A DNA stretch of 24,959 bases from DATGLE01 sp035294325. GTDB lineage: Bacteria; Chloroflexota; Ktedonobacteria; Ktedonobacterales; Ktedonobacteraceae. Every line of letters starts with the position of its first letter. Position 1 is the first letter of the stretch. Location: NCBI GenBank assembly GCA_035294325.1, contig DATGLE010000088.1:1-24959 (forward strand), written 5' to 3'. The notes beneath the pieces were generated by a model. It did no database searches. It worked only from the letters and a program-made list of their open reading frames with translations, and was not told where the DNA came from. Position numbers and translations under genes: made by a program. Of this stretch, positions 14,336-20,870 are shown piece by piece.

Positions 14336-15673
14336 ATGTCGCTGCATCCCGATCCGCTGATAGCGCGTCTGCTTCCGGATACCGTCACAATCGCCGAAAC
14401 CGGAGTTATTCATATCGCCGGCTGGCCGGTACCTGAACTGGCAAAGCAGTATGGCACCCCGCTCTACATTTTTGATCGCGCCACGATCCTGCACAACTGC
14501 GCCGCTTACCGCGAAGCGTTTCAGCGCTATTACCATGCCTCTGCCGTACATATTCTCTATGCCGCTAAAGCCTATCTTGCGCCCACGCTGGCACGTATCA
14601 TGGCCGAAGAGGGTATGGGACTGGACGTGGTATCCGCCGGGGAATTGCTGGTAGCACAGCGGGCAGCGTTCCCGATGGAGCGCGTCTCCTTTCACGGTAA
14701 CAACAAGTCGGAAGAAGAGTTACGCCTGGCGCTGCGCCTGCGCGTAGGACGTATTGTGCTGGATAACTGGAGCGAACTGGTGCGGCTCTCACAGATCGCG
14801 CAGGAGACGGGAGAGCGTCCGCGCGTGTTGCTGCGCGTTGCCCCCGATGTCGCTACCGATACACACCGCTACCTGCAAACAGGGCATGCCTCGGCCAAGT
14901 TTGGCTTTCCGCTGGGCAATGGTGAGGCGAGATTGGCAATCGAGCGCATTCTGACCGAGGGGCATCTGCGCCTGCTCGGCCTGCATGCCCATAGCGGGAC
15001 AATGCTGCGCGAGACACGGCCATACGAGGAGACGCTGGAGCGACTGCTTACGCTTGCCAACGATATCTATGCCAGGACGGGCTGGTGGCCCGAGGAGATC
15101 AGCCCTGGCGGCGGTTGGGCCATCGCTACGCCGGACAACGCGGGGACACCGGGTGTAGAGGATCTGGCGCGGGCCTGCCAGCGGAGCATGGAGCGTATGC
15201 TCTCTACCGCCGGACAGCGCCGGGCGCCGGCGCTCATGATCGAACCCGGGCGCTCGATCATCGCGCGGGCCGGCGTCGCCATATACAGTATTGGCGCGCG
15301 CAAGTCTACGCCGGGCGGGATCACGTACCTCTTCGTCGATGGCGGCATGGGCGATAATATCCGCCCCGCCCTCTACGGCGCTCGTTATACCGCGCTGCCC
15401 GTTGAACATGCAACCGCCCCTGGAGAAGAGTACGTCTGCATCGCTGGACGTTACTGCGAATCGGGTGATATGCTTATTGAGAATGTCAGGTTGCCCGTCA
15501 TGCGGGAGAAGGAGCTATTGCTTTTGCCGGGGGCGGGCGCATATTGCTTGCCAATGGCAAGTAACTACAACCTCGTCCCACGCCCCGCCGTAATACTGGT
15601 GGATGAGCGGCGGGTAGAGGTGATGGAGCGCCGCGAGACCTATGCTGATCTGCTGGCACGCTACCAGGATTGA
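14336..15673 (+). CDS. lysA: Diaminopimelate decarboxylase
   Basis: This is a fold-III PLP-dependent decarboxylase of 445 residues. The last step of lysine synthesis, meso-diaminopimelate to lysine, is the most likely reaction. The PLP lysine is K78 in ILYAAKAY. The phosphate loop region SPGGGWA lies at 256-262, HSGTM at 219-223, EPGRSI at 303-308, and the catalytic cysteine motif CESGD at 374-378. AAGGAAG lies 7-8 bases before the chosen ATG, and the reading frame that opens further upstream would translate the hairpin element. An ornithine/carboxynorspermidine decarboxylase is less likely given the CESGD motif and full length. The gene stands alone, diverging from gltX, and a short hairpin follows its stop codon. 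Confidence 0.92.
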   Translation: MSLHPDPLIARLLPDTVTIAETGVIHIAGWPVPELAKQYGTPLYIFDRATILHNCAAYREAFQRYYHASAVHILYAAKAYLAPTLARIMAEEGMGLDVVSAGELLVAQRAAFPMERVSFHGNNKSEEELRLALRLRVGRIVLDNWSELVRLSQIAQETGERPRVLLRVAPDVATDTHRYLQTGHASAKFGFPLGNGEARLAIERILTEGHLRLLGLHAHSGTMLRETRPYEETLERLLTLANDIYARTGWWPEEISPGGGWAIATPDNAGTPGVEDLARACQRSMERMLSTAGQRRAPALMIEPGRSIIARAGVAIYSIGARKSTPGGITYLFVDGGMGDNIRPALYGARYTALPVEHATAPGEEYVCIAGRYCESGDMLIENVRLPVMREKELLLLPGAGAYCLPMASNYNLVPRPAVILVDERRVEVMERRETYADLLARYQD

Positions 15674-15682
15674 CAATTGTGT

Positions 15683-15718
15683 CAGATCCAATGGCCTTTC
15701 TGAAGACAATTGGATCTG
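15683..15718 (+). terminator. Hairpin just after the lysA stop codon, without T-tract
   Basis: CAGATCCAAT (15683-15692) pairs with ATTGGATCTG (15709-15718), 10 bp, 9 bases after the lysA stop. No run of T follows. It may end transcription by a structure-only route or protect the 3' end. Confidence 0.5.
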
Positions 15719-15729
15719 CGTTGCAGGCT

Positions 15730-15776
15730 CATTCAGCCTCGCCGCTCTCGCGGCTATGCTCCGCGCTGGCTGAATG
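15730..15776. repeat. Imperfect inverted repeat downstream of lysA
   Basis: CATTCAGCC (15730-15738) pairs with GGCTGAATG (15768-15776). The loop holds GC-rich CCGCTCTCGCGG and CTCCGCGC, reminiscent of the small modules of the composite elements but without their central core. It could be a decayed relative. Confidence 0.4.
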
Positions 15777-15879
15777 CAAGGAATGTAACTTTTTCTATGC
15801 CCTGAGCGGATTTGAAGATGAGGGGCGGCGTTCGTCCTATCGGTAGAGAGTCATAATGTATTGTGGGAGAGCATTTACT

Positions 15880-16575
15880 ATGAGCAAAAAAGACAAGAAT
15901 GGCGCTCAGGAGATAGATGAGCATGATCTGCCAACAGAGCCTGTGCCCTTCCCCGCCACCCCACCCGGCGCGCAGCAGATGACTCCCGCCGGGACAATGG
16001 CTCCCTATGATAATACCGCGCCCGGCGCTCCGCCCTATGGACAGCCCTTCCCACAACAACAGGCGCTGGTCCTGCCACAGCCCTCATGGGACGAGCCGCA
16101 GGGGGACAAAATATATCCACCGCCTGCGCCCCCTGGACCGCCACTTGCCAGGCGCAGGGGCAAAAAAAATCGCCAGCCCGCCGCCCCGGTCCAGCCAGTG
16201 TACCCCGTCTATCCTGCCTACCCTGCTTATCCGGCGCAGCCGGTCTATACGAACCAGCCTGGTCGCAGAATGGGGACGCGCCACAGCCCCGTTCCGGCGC
16301 TCACAAAGTTATTTTTCAGGCTGGTGCAATTGCTCCTGCTGGCACGCATCCTGCTAAAGCTTGCCGAGATTACCGGGCTGTATACCAGTACCGCCGCCTG
16401 GGTAGGCATCGTTTACGCGCTCAGCGACGCCTTTATCGCGCCGGTGCGCCTGCTCTGGTTGCAGGTGCACATCCCATTCACCGTCGGTCCCGAGATCTAT
16501 GCGCTGCTGGGTATCGTGCTTTATGGCCTGTTCGCCCGTATCCTGGTCGGAATTTTGAGAATGATTCTCCGTTAA
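15880..16575 (+). CDS. YggT family membrane protein with Pro-rich N-terminal region
   Basis: This is a 231-residue protein. Residues 1 to about 135 are Pro/Gln/Tyr-rich and probably disordered, with a YPVYPAYPAYPAQPVY tract. The C-terminal ~95 residues form a YggT domain with hydrophobic helices (KLFFRLVQLLLLARILLKL, AAWVGIVYALSDAFIAPV, IYALLGIVLYGLFARILVGI). YggT proteins are small membrane proteins often near cell-division or envelope genes, and their molecular role is unsettled. The ATG at 15880 is preferred to an in-frame ATG eight codons upstream because GGGAG (15865-15869) precedes it by ten bases. The added disordered region is unlike the usual short YggT, but similar tails occur in the DedA protein and the unknown protein nearby. 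Confidence 0.82.
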   Translation: MSKKDKNGAQEIDEHDLPTEPVPFPATPPGAQQMTPAGTMAPYDNTAPGAPPYGQPFPQQQALVLPQPSWDEPQGDKIYPPPAPPGPPLARRRGKKNRQPAAPVQPVYPVYPAYPAYPAQPVYTNQPGRRMGTRHSPVPALTKLFFRLVQLLLLARILLKLAEITGLYTSTAAWVGIVYALSDAFIAPVRLLWLQVHIPFTVGPEIYALLGIVLYGLFARILVGILRMILR

Positions 16576-16620
16576 CGCTTCCAGGCATTCTGGCTGAACA
16601 GCCGGGAGGTCGCGGGCGAG

Positions 16621-17148
16621 TTAATCTTTGCCAAACTCGTCGAGCACATCCAGGCTGTTGATGAAGTCGCGATACGCTTCCAGGTTATCCTTCTCAGGCT
16701 CCTGTTTCTGCTCGGCCCGCATAATCGGGCGCGGTGGCTCCTCGCTCTGCTCCAGAGCAACGCCGGCACGATCCAGCACGCTCTCCTCAACGTAAATGGG
16801 TATCCTGGCACGCACGGCCAGGGCGATAGCATCGCTGGGGCGCGAGTCGATCTCTACGTGCCTGCCCTCGACATCGAGAATGAGGCGAGCGTAAAAGATC
16901 TCGTCGATCAGGTCCGAAATCACGATGCTAACTATCTTCGCGCCCAGTTCGTTAATCACGTTCTTGAGCAGATCATGCGTGAGTGGTCGAGGCGAGGTTG
17001 TCCCTTGAAGTTCGACGGCAATAGCATATGCCTCTGCATGCGCTATCCAGATGAAGAGGTAGCGCTCCTGCTTCGTAGCTTTCAAGATGACCACCCGCTG
17101 CTGCGTCGCCAGATTTATTCGCACGCTCTCAACTGTCATCTCAACCAT
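16621..17148 (-). CDS. Bifunctional nuclease family (DUF151) protein
   Basis: This is a 175-residue protein of the DUF151/bifunctional nuclease family. The conserved core is visible: TVESVRINLATQQRVVILK, LFIWIAHAEAYAIAVELQG, RPLTHDLLKNVINELGA, FYARLILDVEGRHVEIDSRPSDAIALAVRARIPIYVEESVL. The RPSDAIALAVR stretch is the best-conserved part of the family. Plant and bacterial members have reported DNase/RNase activity, but the role in bacteria is not firmly known. An acidic C-terminal tail of ~45 residues is extra. The ATG at 17148 is chosen because the family begins there. An ATG at 17211 would overlap the probable -10 element. It converges with the YggT gene and diverges from lexA. Confidence 0.87.
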   Translation of the reverse strand: MVEMTVESVRINLATQQRVVILKATKQERYLFIWIAHAEAYAIAVELQGTTSPRPLTHDLLKNVINELGAKIVSIVISDLIDEIFYARLILDVEGRHVEIDSRPSDAIALAVRARIPIYVEESVLDRAGVALEQSEEPPRPIMRAEQKQEPEKDNLEAYRDFINSLDVLDEFGKD

Positions 17149-17202
17149 AGTGATTCTGACTCTCTCTTTCGTGCCGATGTCCGTCGAATACCTGACGCCT
17201 CT

Positions 17203-17232
17203 ATTGTACACCTATCCAAACATCAGGCGCAA
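17203..17232 (-). promoter_or_regulatory. Probable promoter of the DUF151 gene
   Basis: On the minus strand TTGCGC (complement of 17227-17232), an 18-base spacer and TACAAT (complement of 17203-17208) form a moderate promoter about 55 bases before the chosen start codon. Confidence 0.45.
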
Positions 17233-17361
17233 ATCTTTAAGCTCTGCCATATCTGTTTTCATAGCCCACCATATGTCATCTCGTCTCCCCCACCAAACCT
17301 TATTATAACACGCTGCAACTCCATCGCAAGTAAGAGTGGGTCTGATTCTCAGTCGTCCTCG

Positions 17362-17487
17362 CCCTCGCTCGCCGGGGGGAGGCGCGCAGGGTCGCAAGAG
17401 ACAGGTCTTATTGCGCGGGCCGGGCGCGAAGCGCCCGGCCCGCGCAATAAGACCTGAGAGCGAGCGCCGCAGGCGCGAGGAGAGAGT
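17362..17487 (-). repeat. Composite hairpin element, copy 5 (minus orientation, divergent core)
   Basis: The central palindrome has 26-bp perfect arms (17402-17427 and 17431-17456) around GAA. Its core is GGGCGC/GCGCCC rather than the AAAATGCGC of the other copies. On the minus strand the left module CTCGCGCCTGCGGCGCTCGC is intact at about 17461-17480. The opposite side (17362-17400) is only loosely similar to the right module. It sits between divergent DUF151 and lexA genes, upstream of the lexA promoter. Confidence 0.75.
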
Positions 17488-17488
17488 A

Positions 17489-17522
17489 CGAAAAAAGTTT
17501 CTGAAAATTCGTTCGAAAAAAG
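17489..17522 (+). promoter_or_regulatory. Candidate LexA operator region
   Basis: Two direct copies of CGAAAAAAG start at 17489 and 17514, 25 bases apart. Between and overlapping them, the minus strand reads CGAACGAATTTTCA (17502-17515), matching 12 of 14 positions of the Gram-positive-type SOS box CGAACRNRYGTTYC. It abuts the lexA -35. LexA autoregulation is usual, so an operator here is expected, but the exact site is uncertain. Confidence 0.35.
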
Positions 17523-17523
17523 C

Positions 17524-17552
17524 TTGTATTGACTATGCCGTTGTGGTATTAT
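17524..17552 (+). promoter_or_regulatory. Probable lexA promoter
   Basis: TTGTAT (17524-17529), a 17-base spacer and TATTAT (17547-17552) match the vegetative consensus at 4 and 5 of 6 positions. Transcription would begin near 17559, giving a leader of about 70 bases. Confidence 0.6.
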
Positions 17553-17628
17553 CATCTTGAATAGCCGTTCTAGTTGGATGGTATGGGGGATGCTCACAAA
17601 CGTGTTCAGAAAGGCAGGGAAAGGTTCT

Positions 17629-18270
17629 ATGTCATTGGAGCAAGCCAGTGAGATACAGCGCAGGATGTATGATTTCATCGTGCGCTATATGAAATCCGAG
17701 GGGATGCCACCAACCAACCGGGAGATCGGGCGCGAGATGAAGATCGCCAGCACCGGCCACGTTGACTATCACCTCACGATGCTAGAGAAGAAGGGGCTGA
17801 TCACCCGCCAGCCTAAGAAGAGCCGGGGCATTAAATTGACGAAGCAGCCGATGGGCGTTCCGGTGATGGGAGCCATTGCCGCAGGTCAGCCGCTGGATAT
17901 CTACCCCGAAGCGGAAGAGTCGATAGAGGTTGGTCGCGACTTTGCGGAGAGCGAGGGCACCTATGCCCTGGTCGTCCGGGGCAACTCGATGATCGAAGAT
18001 CATATCTGCGATGGCGACTATGTGGTCATCAAGCCACAAACAACCTGCCAGAATGGCGATATCGTCGTCGCCGTCCACATGCAGGAAGGGATCAGCGGAA
18101 GCGCTACCCTGAAACGCTTCTTCCAGGAGAAGGAGCATGATCGCGTGCGCTTGCAGCCCGCCAATTCGCAGCTTGAGCCTATTCTGGTCCCTAAAAGCGT
18201 CTGGGACCGCGAGTGGCAGGTGCAGGGTAAGGTCGTAGCCATCTTCCGCCAGTGTGGCAGCGCTGCCTGA
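17629..18270 (+). CDS. lexA: LexA repressor (SOS regulator)
   Basis: This is a 213-residue LexA. The N-terminal winged helix-turn-helix (about 8-68) includes YDFIVRYMKSEGMPPTNREI and ASTGHVDYHLTMLEKKGLI. The C-terminal S24 peptidase domain has the Ala85-Gly86 cleavage site (GAIAAGQPL), the catalytic Ser120 in VRGNSMIEDHICDGDYVVI and Lys162 in SATLKRFF. RecA-stimulated self-cleavage should therefore work. The ATG at 17629 follows GGGAAAGG. A longer frame from a TTG at 17557 would begin at the predicted transcription start and is rejected. No SOS genes are adjacent. A 29-bp hairpin follows the stop codon. Confidence 0.94.
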   Translation: MSLEQASEIQRRMYDFIVRYMKSEGMPPTNREIGREMKIASTGHVDYHLTMLEKKGLITRQPKKSRGIKLTKQPMGVPVMGAIAAGQPLDIYPEAEESIEVGRDFAESEGTYALVVRGNSMIEDHICDGDYVVIKPQTTCQNGDIVVAVHMQEGISGSATLKRFFQEKEHDRVRLQPANSQLEPILVPKSVWDREWQVQGKVVAIFRQCGSAA

Positions 18271-18315
18271 TCGCCCATCTCTTTCTGAGCAGATAAGCAT
18301 TCCCTTTGCTCCTGG

Positions 18316-18391
18316 AGGCAGCCACGCAGCAGCAGCCTGCATTGACCAGAAAAATATACGCCCAATGCAGGCTGCTGCCGCGTGGCTGCCT
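18316..18391 (+). terminator. 29-bp hairpin downstream of lexA, without T-tract
   Basis: The arms 18316-18344 and 18363-18391 are complementary at 28 of 29 positions around an 18-base A-rich loop. It begins 45 bases after the lexA stop codon. No T-tract follows. The flanking modules of the composite elements are absent, so it belongs to a different class. Confidence 0.7.
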
Positions 18392-18436
18392 GCACCAGAC
18401 TTGCCGCTATTTCCCATTCTGGTGCTCCTCAACCTC

Positions 18437-18465
18437 TTGTGGTCTTCTCCGACTTCTGGTATACT
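18437..18465 (+). promoter_or_regulatory. Probable promoter of the unknown two-TM gene
   Basis: TTGTGG (18437-18442), a 17-base spacer and TATACT (18460-18465) form a fair vegetative promoter. The leader would be about 85 bases. Confidence 0.55.
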
Positions 18466-18555
18466 CTCACTATAGTCCTACTTTATCATTTATCTTCGTT
18501 CATTTCGGAAGGAGCCGTGTACAGTGTGGAAGTTTAGAAAGGATGCACCACACCT

Positions 18556-19647
18556 ATGAAGGCTGTCGCCGCTGCACTGCTGCTCATTGTAGGGGCCGCA
18601 GTTGTTCTCTGGTATGGGAACACCTTGAACTCCTGGGTGCTTGGTGGATTGATAGGTGGTTTAGCTGCCTTGCTTCTCAGTATTCCGATTTCCCTGGTAC
18701 TTTTCTCCTATTTATCGCGTCGTCATGATGAGCGAGTTCGAGCGCAGGCCGAAGAGGAAGCCGCTCTGGCTCTGGCTGAGAGTTTCCAGGACGCTCCTCG
18801 TTTCAGAAGGGCCTGCGAGGTAGAGGGTTCTATTCGACCGGCCGAGGAGACGTACCCGCGCCAGATCGAGGCGCCGCGCCATCTCCCGGCCCTAACCGCT
18901 TCGCGTTTGCCGGTAGCTACACAGCGCACCACAAACCAGTTGCCCGCCAGGCAGCAAGTGAAAAAGGCTCCCATTGTGTACACGAAGGGGGCCAGCGGAC
19001 GACGCACAACCGGACGCATGAATTATCCGGGCTTCCCCGGCCTCGAACCAGGCTCATCCCATAGCCAGCACCGCGCGGCCGCAATCCGTGCGGCCCGTAG
19101 AGAAGCTGCGCGGCAATCGCAGTACGACTATGGCGACGTTGAAGTACTGCCGACGCGTATATCGAGGCAACTGCCCCCGGAGGACCTGGATGAAGAGCAG
19201 AGCCAGCAGGATTGGCAGCCGGTTACACGACGCGCCTCCCGTGAATCTCCACAGTGCGCGGACAATGCACACCGCCCTCATGCCCGTCGTACTGTCGATG
19301 CCAGGCCAGCGCCGCAAGATATATCTCGCTCCTTGCCTCCTGGCACCCGGACCTCCTCCTATGAAGAGCCACATACCGATTACCTGCACCAGCAGGAATC
19401 TCAGACAGAGCCGCTCCATCAGCGCACATCGTTTCCACAAACCGACCAGATAGCTCGTCCTCTTCGGCAAAACAGGCAATCGCGGGACCCGGAGACGATT
19501 ACGGGCAGCCTGCAAAAGCCGCTTGTGCGACGGGCGCCTTATCTGTACGAGGATGATCCGCTCGGCCAGGAACTGGCCCGGCTGCTTGATGCCCCGGCAG
19601 TGCGCCGCTCCTCGCGCTCACTGGAGCACGATGAGGAAGATATATAA
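18556..19647 (+). CDS. Two-TM protein with long disordered Arg/Gln/Pro-rich tail, unknown function
   Basis: I do not recognise this 363-residue protein. Two hydrophobic helices lie at the N-terminus (about 3-20 and 26-51, the latter rich in Gly/Leu). A charged helix RRHDERVRAQAEEEAALALAES follows, and then about 280 residues of low-complexity, Arg/Gln/Pro/Ser-rich sequence with no predicted fold. The tail carries scattered tyrosines and acidic patches (QSQYDYGDVEVLP, YEDDPLGQELARLL, EHDEED). By helix arrangement the tail is probably cytoplasmic. AAAGGA precedes the ATG by about a dozen bases. The gene has its own promoter and a 27-bp hairpin after its stop, so it is a single-gene unit between lexA and dedA. 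A scaffold or envelope-associated role is only a guess. Confidence 0.72.
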   Translation: MKAVAAALLLIVGAAVVLWYGNTLNSWVLGGLIGGLAALLLSIPISLVLFSYLSRRHDERVRAQAEEEAALALAESFQDAPRFRRACEVEGSIRPAEETYPRQIEAPRHLPALTASRLPVATQRTTNQLPARQQVKKAPIVYTKGASGRRTTGRMNYPGFPGLEPGSSHSQHRAAAIRAARREAARQSQYDYGDVEVLPTRISRQLPPEDLDEEQSQQDWQPVTRRASRESPQCADNAHRPHARRTVDARPAPQDISRSLPPGTRTSSYEEPHTDYLHQQESQTEPLHQRTSFPQTDQIARPLRQNRQSRDPETITGSLQKPLVRRAPYLYEDDPLGQELARLLDAPAVRRSSRSLEHDEEDI

Positions 19648-19656
19648 GTCATTTTC

Positions 19657-19712
19657 ATCTCTTTGGCTGCGGTGTGATGAAGCGTGCTTCATCACACCGC
19701 AGCCAAAGAGAT
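19657..19712 (+). terminator. 27-bp perfect hairpin after the two-TM gene, without T-tract
   Basis: The arms 19657-19683 and 19686-19712 are exact complements with only GT between them. It begins 9 bases after the stop codon. The following sequence AACTATGG is not T-rich. Such a near-loopless palindrome is unusual for a terminator and would extrude easily as a cruciform. Confidence 0.75.
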
Positions 19713-19810
19713 AACTATGGCGCTATCTTTGGGATAGGGTTCTGGCCTCTGATTGCAAAATGTGCTACTATTGGGCGGTACTGTTGGTTTGCAAAAGGAG
19801 GCTTTTTTCT

Positions 19811-20761
19811 GTGCTTGCTCACTTAACTGATACACTGACTATACTTATCACCAATCTCTATGTCTCAACAGGCTTGCTTGGTATCGCTCTTGCTATGGCT
19901 ATCGAAAGCTGCTGTATTCCTCTACCCAGTGAAATTGTGATGCCGCTGGCTGGCATTATGATCGGCAGCGGTAAAATTTTGCAAGGAACGAACCCCGTTG
20001 TCAGCCTGATCCTGGTAGCGCTCGCCGGGTCCATCGGCTCGCTGATTGGTTCGTCGGTTGCCTATGGTATTGGCTATGCAGGCGGGCGCCCACTGATGCT
20101 GAAATATGGACGCTATGTGTTGATCTCCCAGCATGACGCCGATAAAGCAGATCAATTCTTCCAGAGGTGGGGGAGCGCAACCGCCTTTTTCTCGCGCCTG
20201 CTGCCCGTGGTGCGCACCTACATCTCACTGCCCGCCGGTATCTCGAAGATGCCCTTCGCCCGATTCTGCCTCTATACATTCCTCGGCTCGTTTCCCTGGT
20301 GCCTGCTGCTGGCATACCTCGGCACGATTCTGGGCAATAATCTGACAACGCTGGCCCCCATCTTCCATGACCTGGACGCCGTGATCGTCGCAGGCTTTGT
20401 TCTCCTGGCAGCCCTCTACATCTGGCGCCACATCCACAATGATCGTAAGGCGCGCGCCGCCCATGCCGCCGCCGCACAGGCTCCCGCCCAGGGGTGGAGT
20501 CAGCCCACGCCACCTCAATACACCCGGACGCCACAATGGAACCCGTCGCAGCCTCCACAGTGGAACCCGCAGTCCCAACCGCAGCCGCAATGGGGAGCGA
20601 CTCCGGGAACTCCGCAGCAGTGGAACCAGCCGGCGCAGCCACCATACCCGCAGCAATGGGGCCAATCAGGGCAGCCCTGGCCGCAGCAGCCCCATTCCCA
20701 ACAGCCGCCGGCCTGGCCCGCGCAGCCCGATGACGATGATCGCACAGTGTACCGGCGCTAG
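19811..20761 (+). CDS. DedA family membrane protein with PQW-rich C-terminal tail
   Basis: This is a 316-residue DedA/VTT-domain protein. The membrane core (about 10-215) includes ESCCIPLPSEIVMPLAG with the essential-type Glu and Pro positions, the glycine-rich GSIGSLIGSSVAYGIGYAGG, and FFSRLLPVVRTYISLPAGISKM with the conserved arginines. DedA proteins support membrane potential and lipid homeostasis, and relatives act as undecaprenyl-phosphate or phospholipid flippases/scramblases. The last ~90 residues are a disordered Pro/Gln/Trp tail with repeated PQWNP/QQWGQ units ending in DDDDRTVYRR. The GTG start is chosen because AGGAGG (19796-19801) lies nine bases upstream. An upstream ATG in frame has no ribosome binding site. 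Confidence 0.9.
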   Translation: MLAHLTDTLTILITNLYVSTGLLGIALAMAIESCCIPLPSEIVMPLAGIMIGSGKILQGTNPVVSLILVALAGSIGSLIGSSVAYGIGYAGGRPLMLKYGRYVLISQHDADKADQFFQRWGSATAFFSRLLPVVRTYISLPAGISKMPFARFCLYTFLGSFPWCLLLAYLGTILGNNLTTLAPIFHDLDAVIVAGFVLLAALYIWRHIHNDRKARAAHAAAAQAPAQGWSQPTPPQYTRTPQWNPSQPPQWNPQSQPQPQWGATPGTPQQWNQPAQPPYPQQWGQSGQPWPQQPHSQQPPAWPAQPDDDDRTVYRR

Positions 20762-20787
20762 CCAGTATGCCCGGATCTCTCCCTGTA

Positions 20788-20860
20788 CGTAGCAGCGCGA
20801 CTGATCGCGCCCGTCTGGCCTGCGGGGCCATCCTCAAGCGCGATCAATCGCGCTGCTACG
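20788..20860. terminator. Hairpin between convergent dedA and lacI-family genes
   Basis: CGTAGCAGCGCGACTGATCG begins the left arm (20788-20810). The right arm is 20838-20860, complementary at 22 of 23 positions. Inside lies a second hairpin TGGCC...GGCCA (20816-20830). It fills the convergent gap and could stop transcription from both sides, although neither strand has a T-tract. Confidence 0.6.
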
Positions 20861-20870
20861 CCGGAAAACA

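Noticed and set aside
14204..14695. 163-codon frame on the minus strand, antisense to the lysA start
   Set aside because: Its N-terminus is translated from composite element copy 4 and the rest is antisense to PLP-domain codons of lysA.
17557..17628. Longer lexA start at TTG 17557
   Set aside because: It would begin at about the predicted transcription start without a ribosome binding site. The ATG at 17629 has one and fits the family N-terminus.
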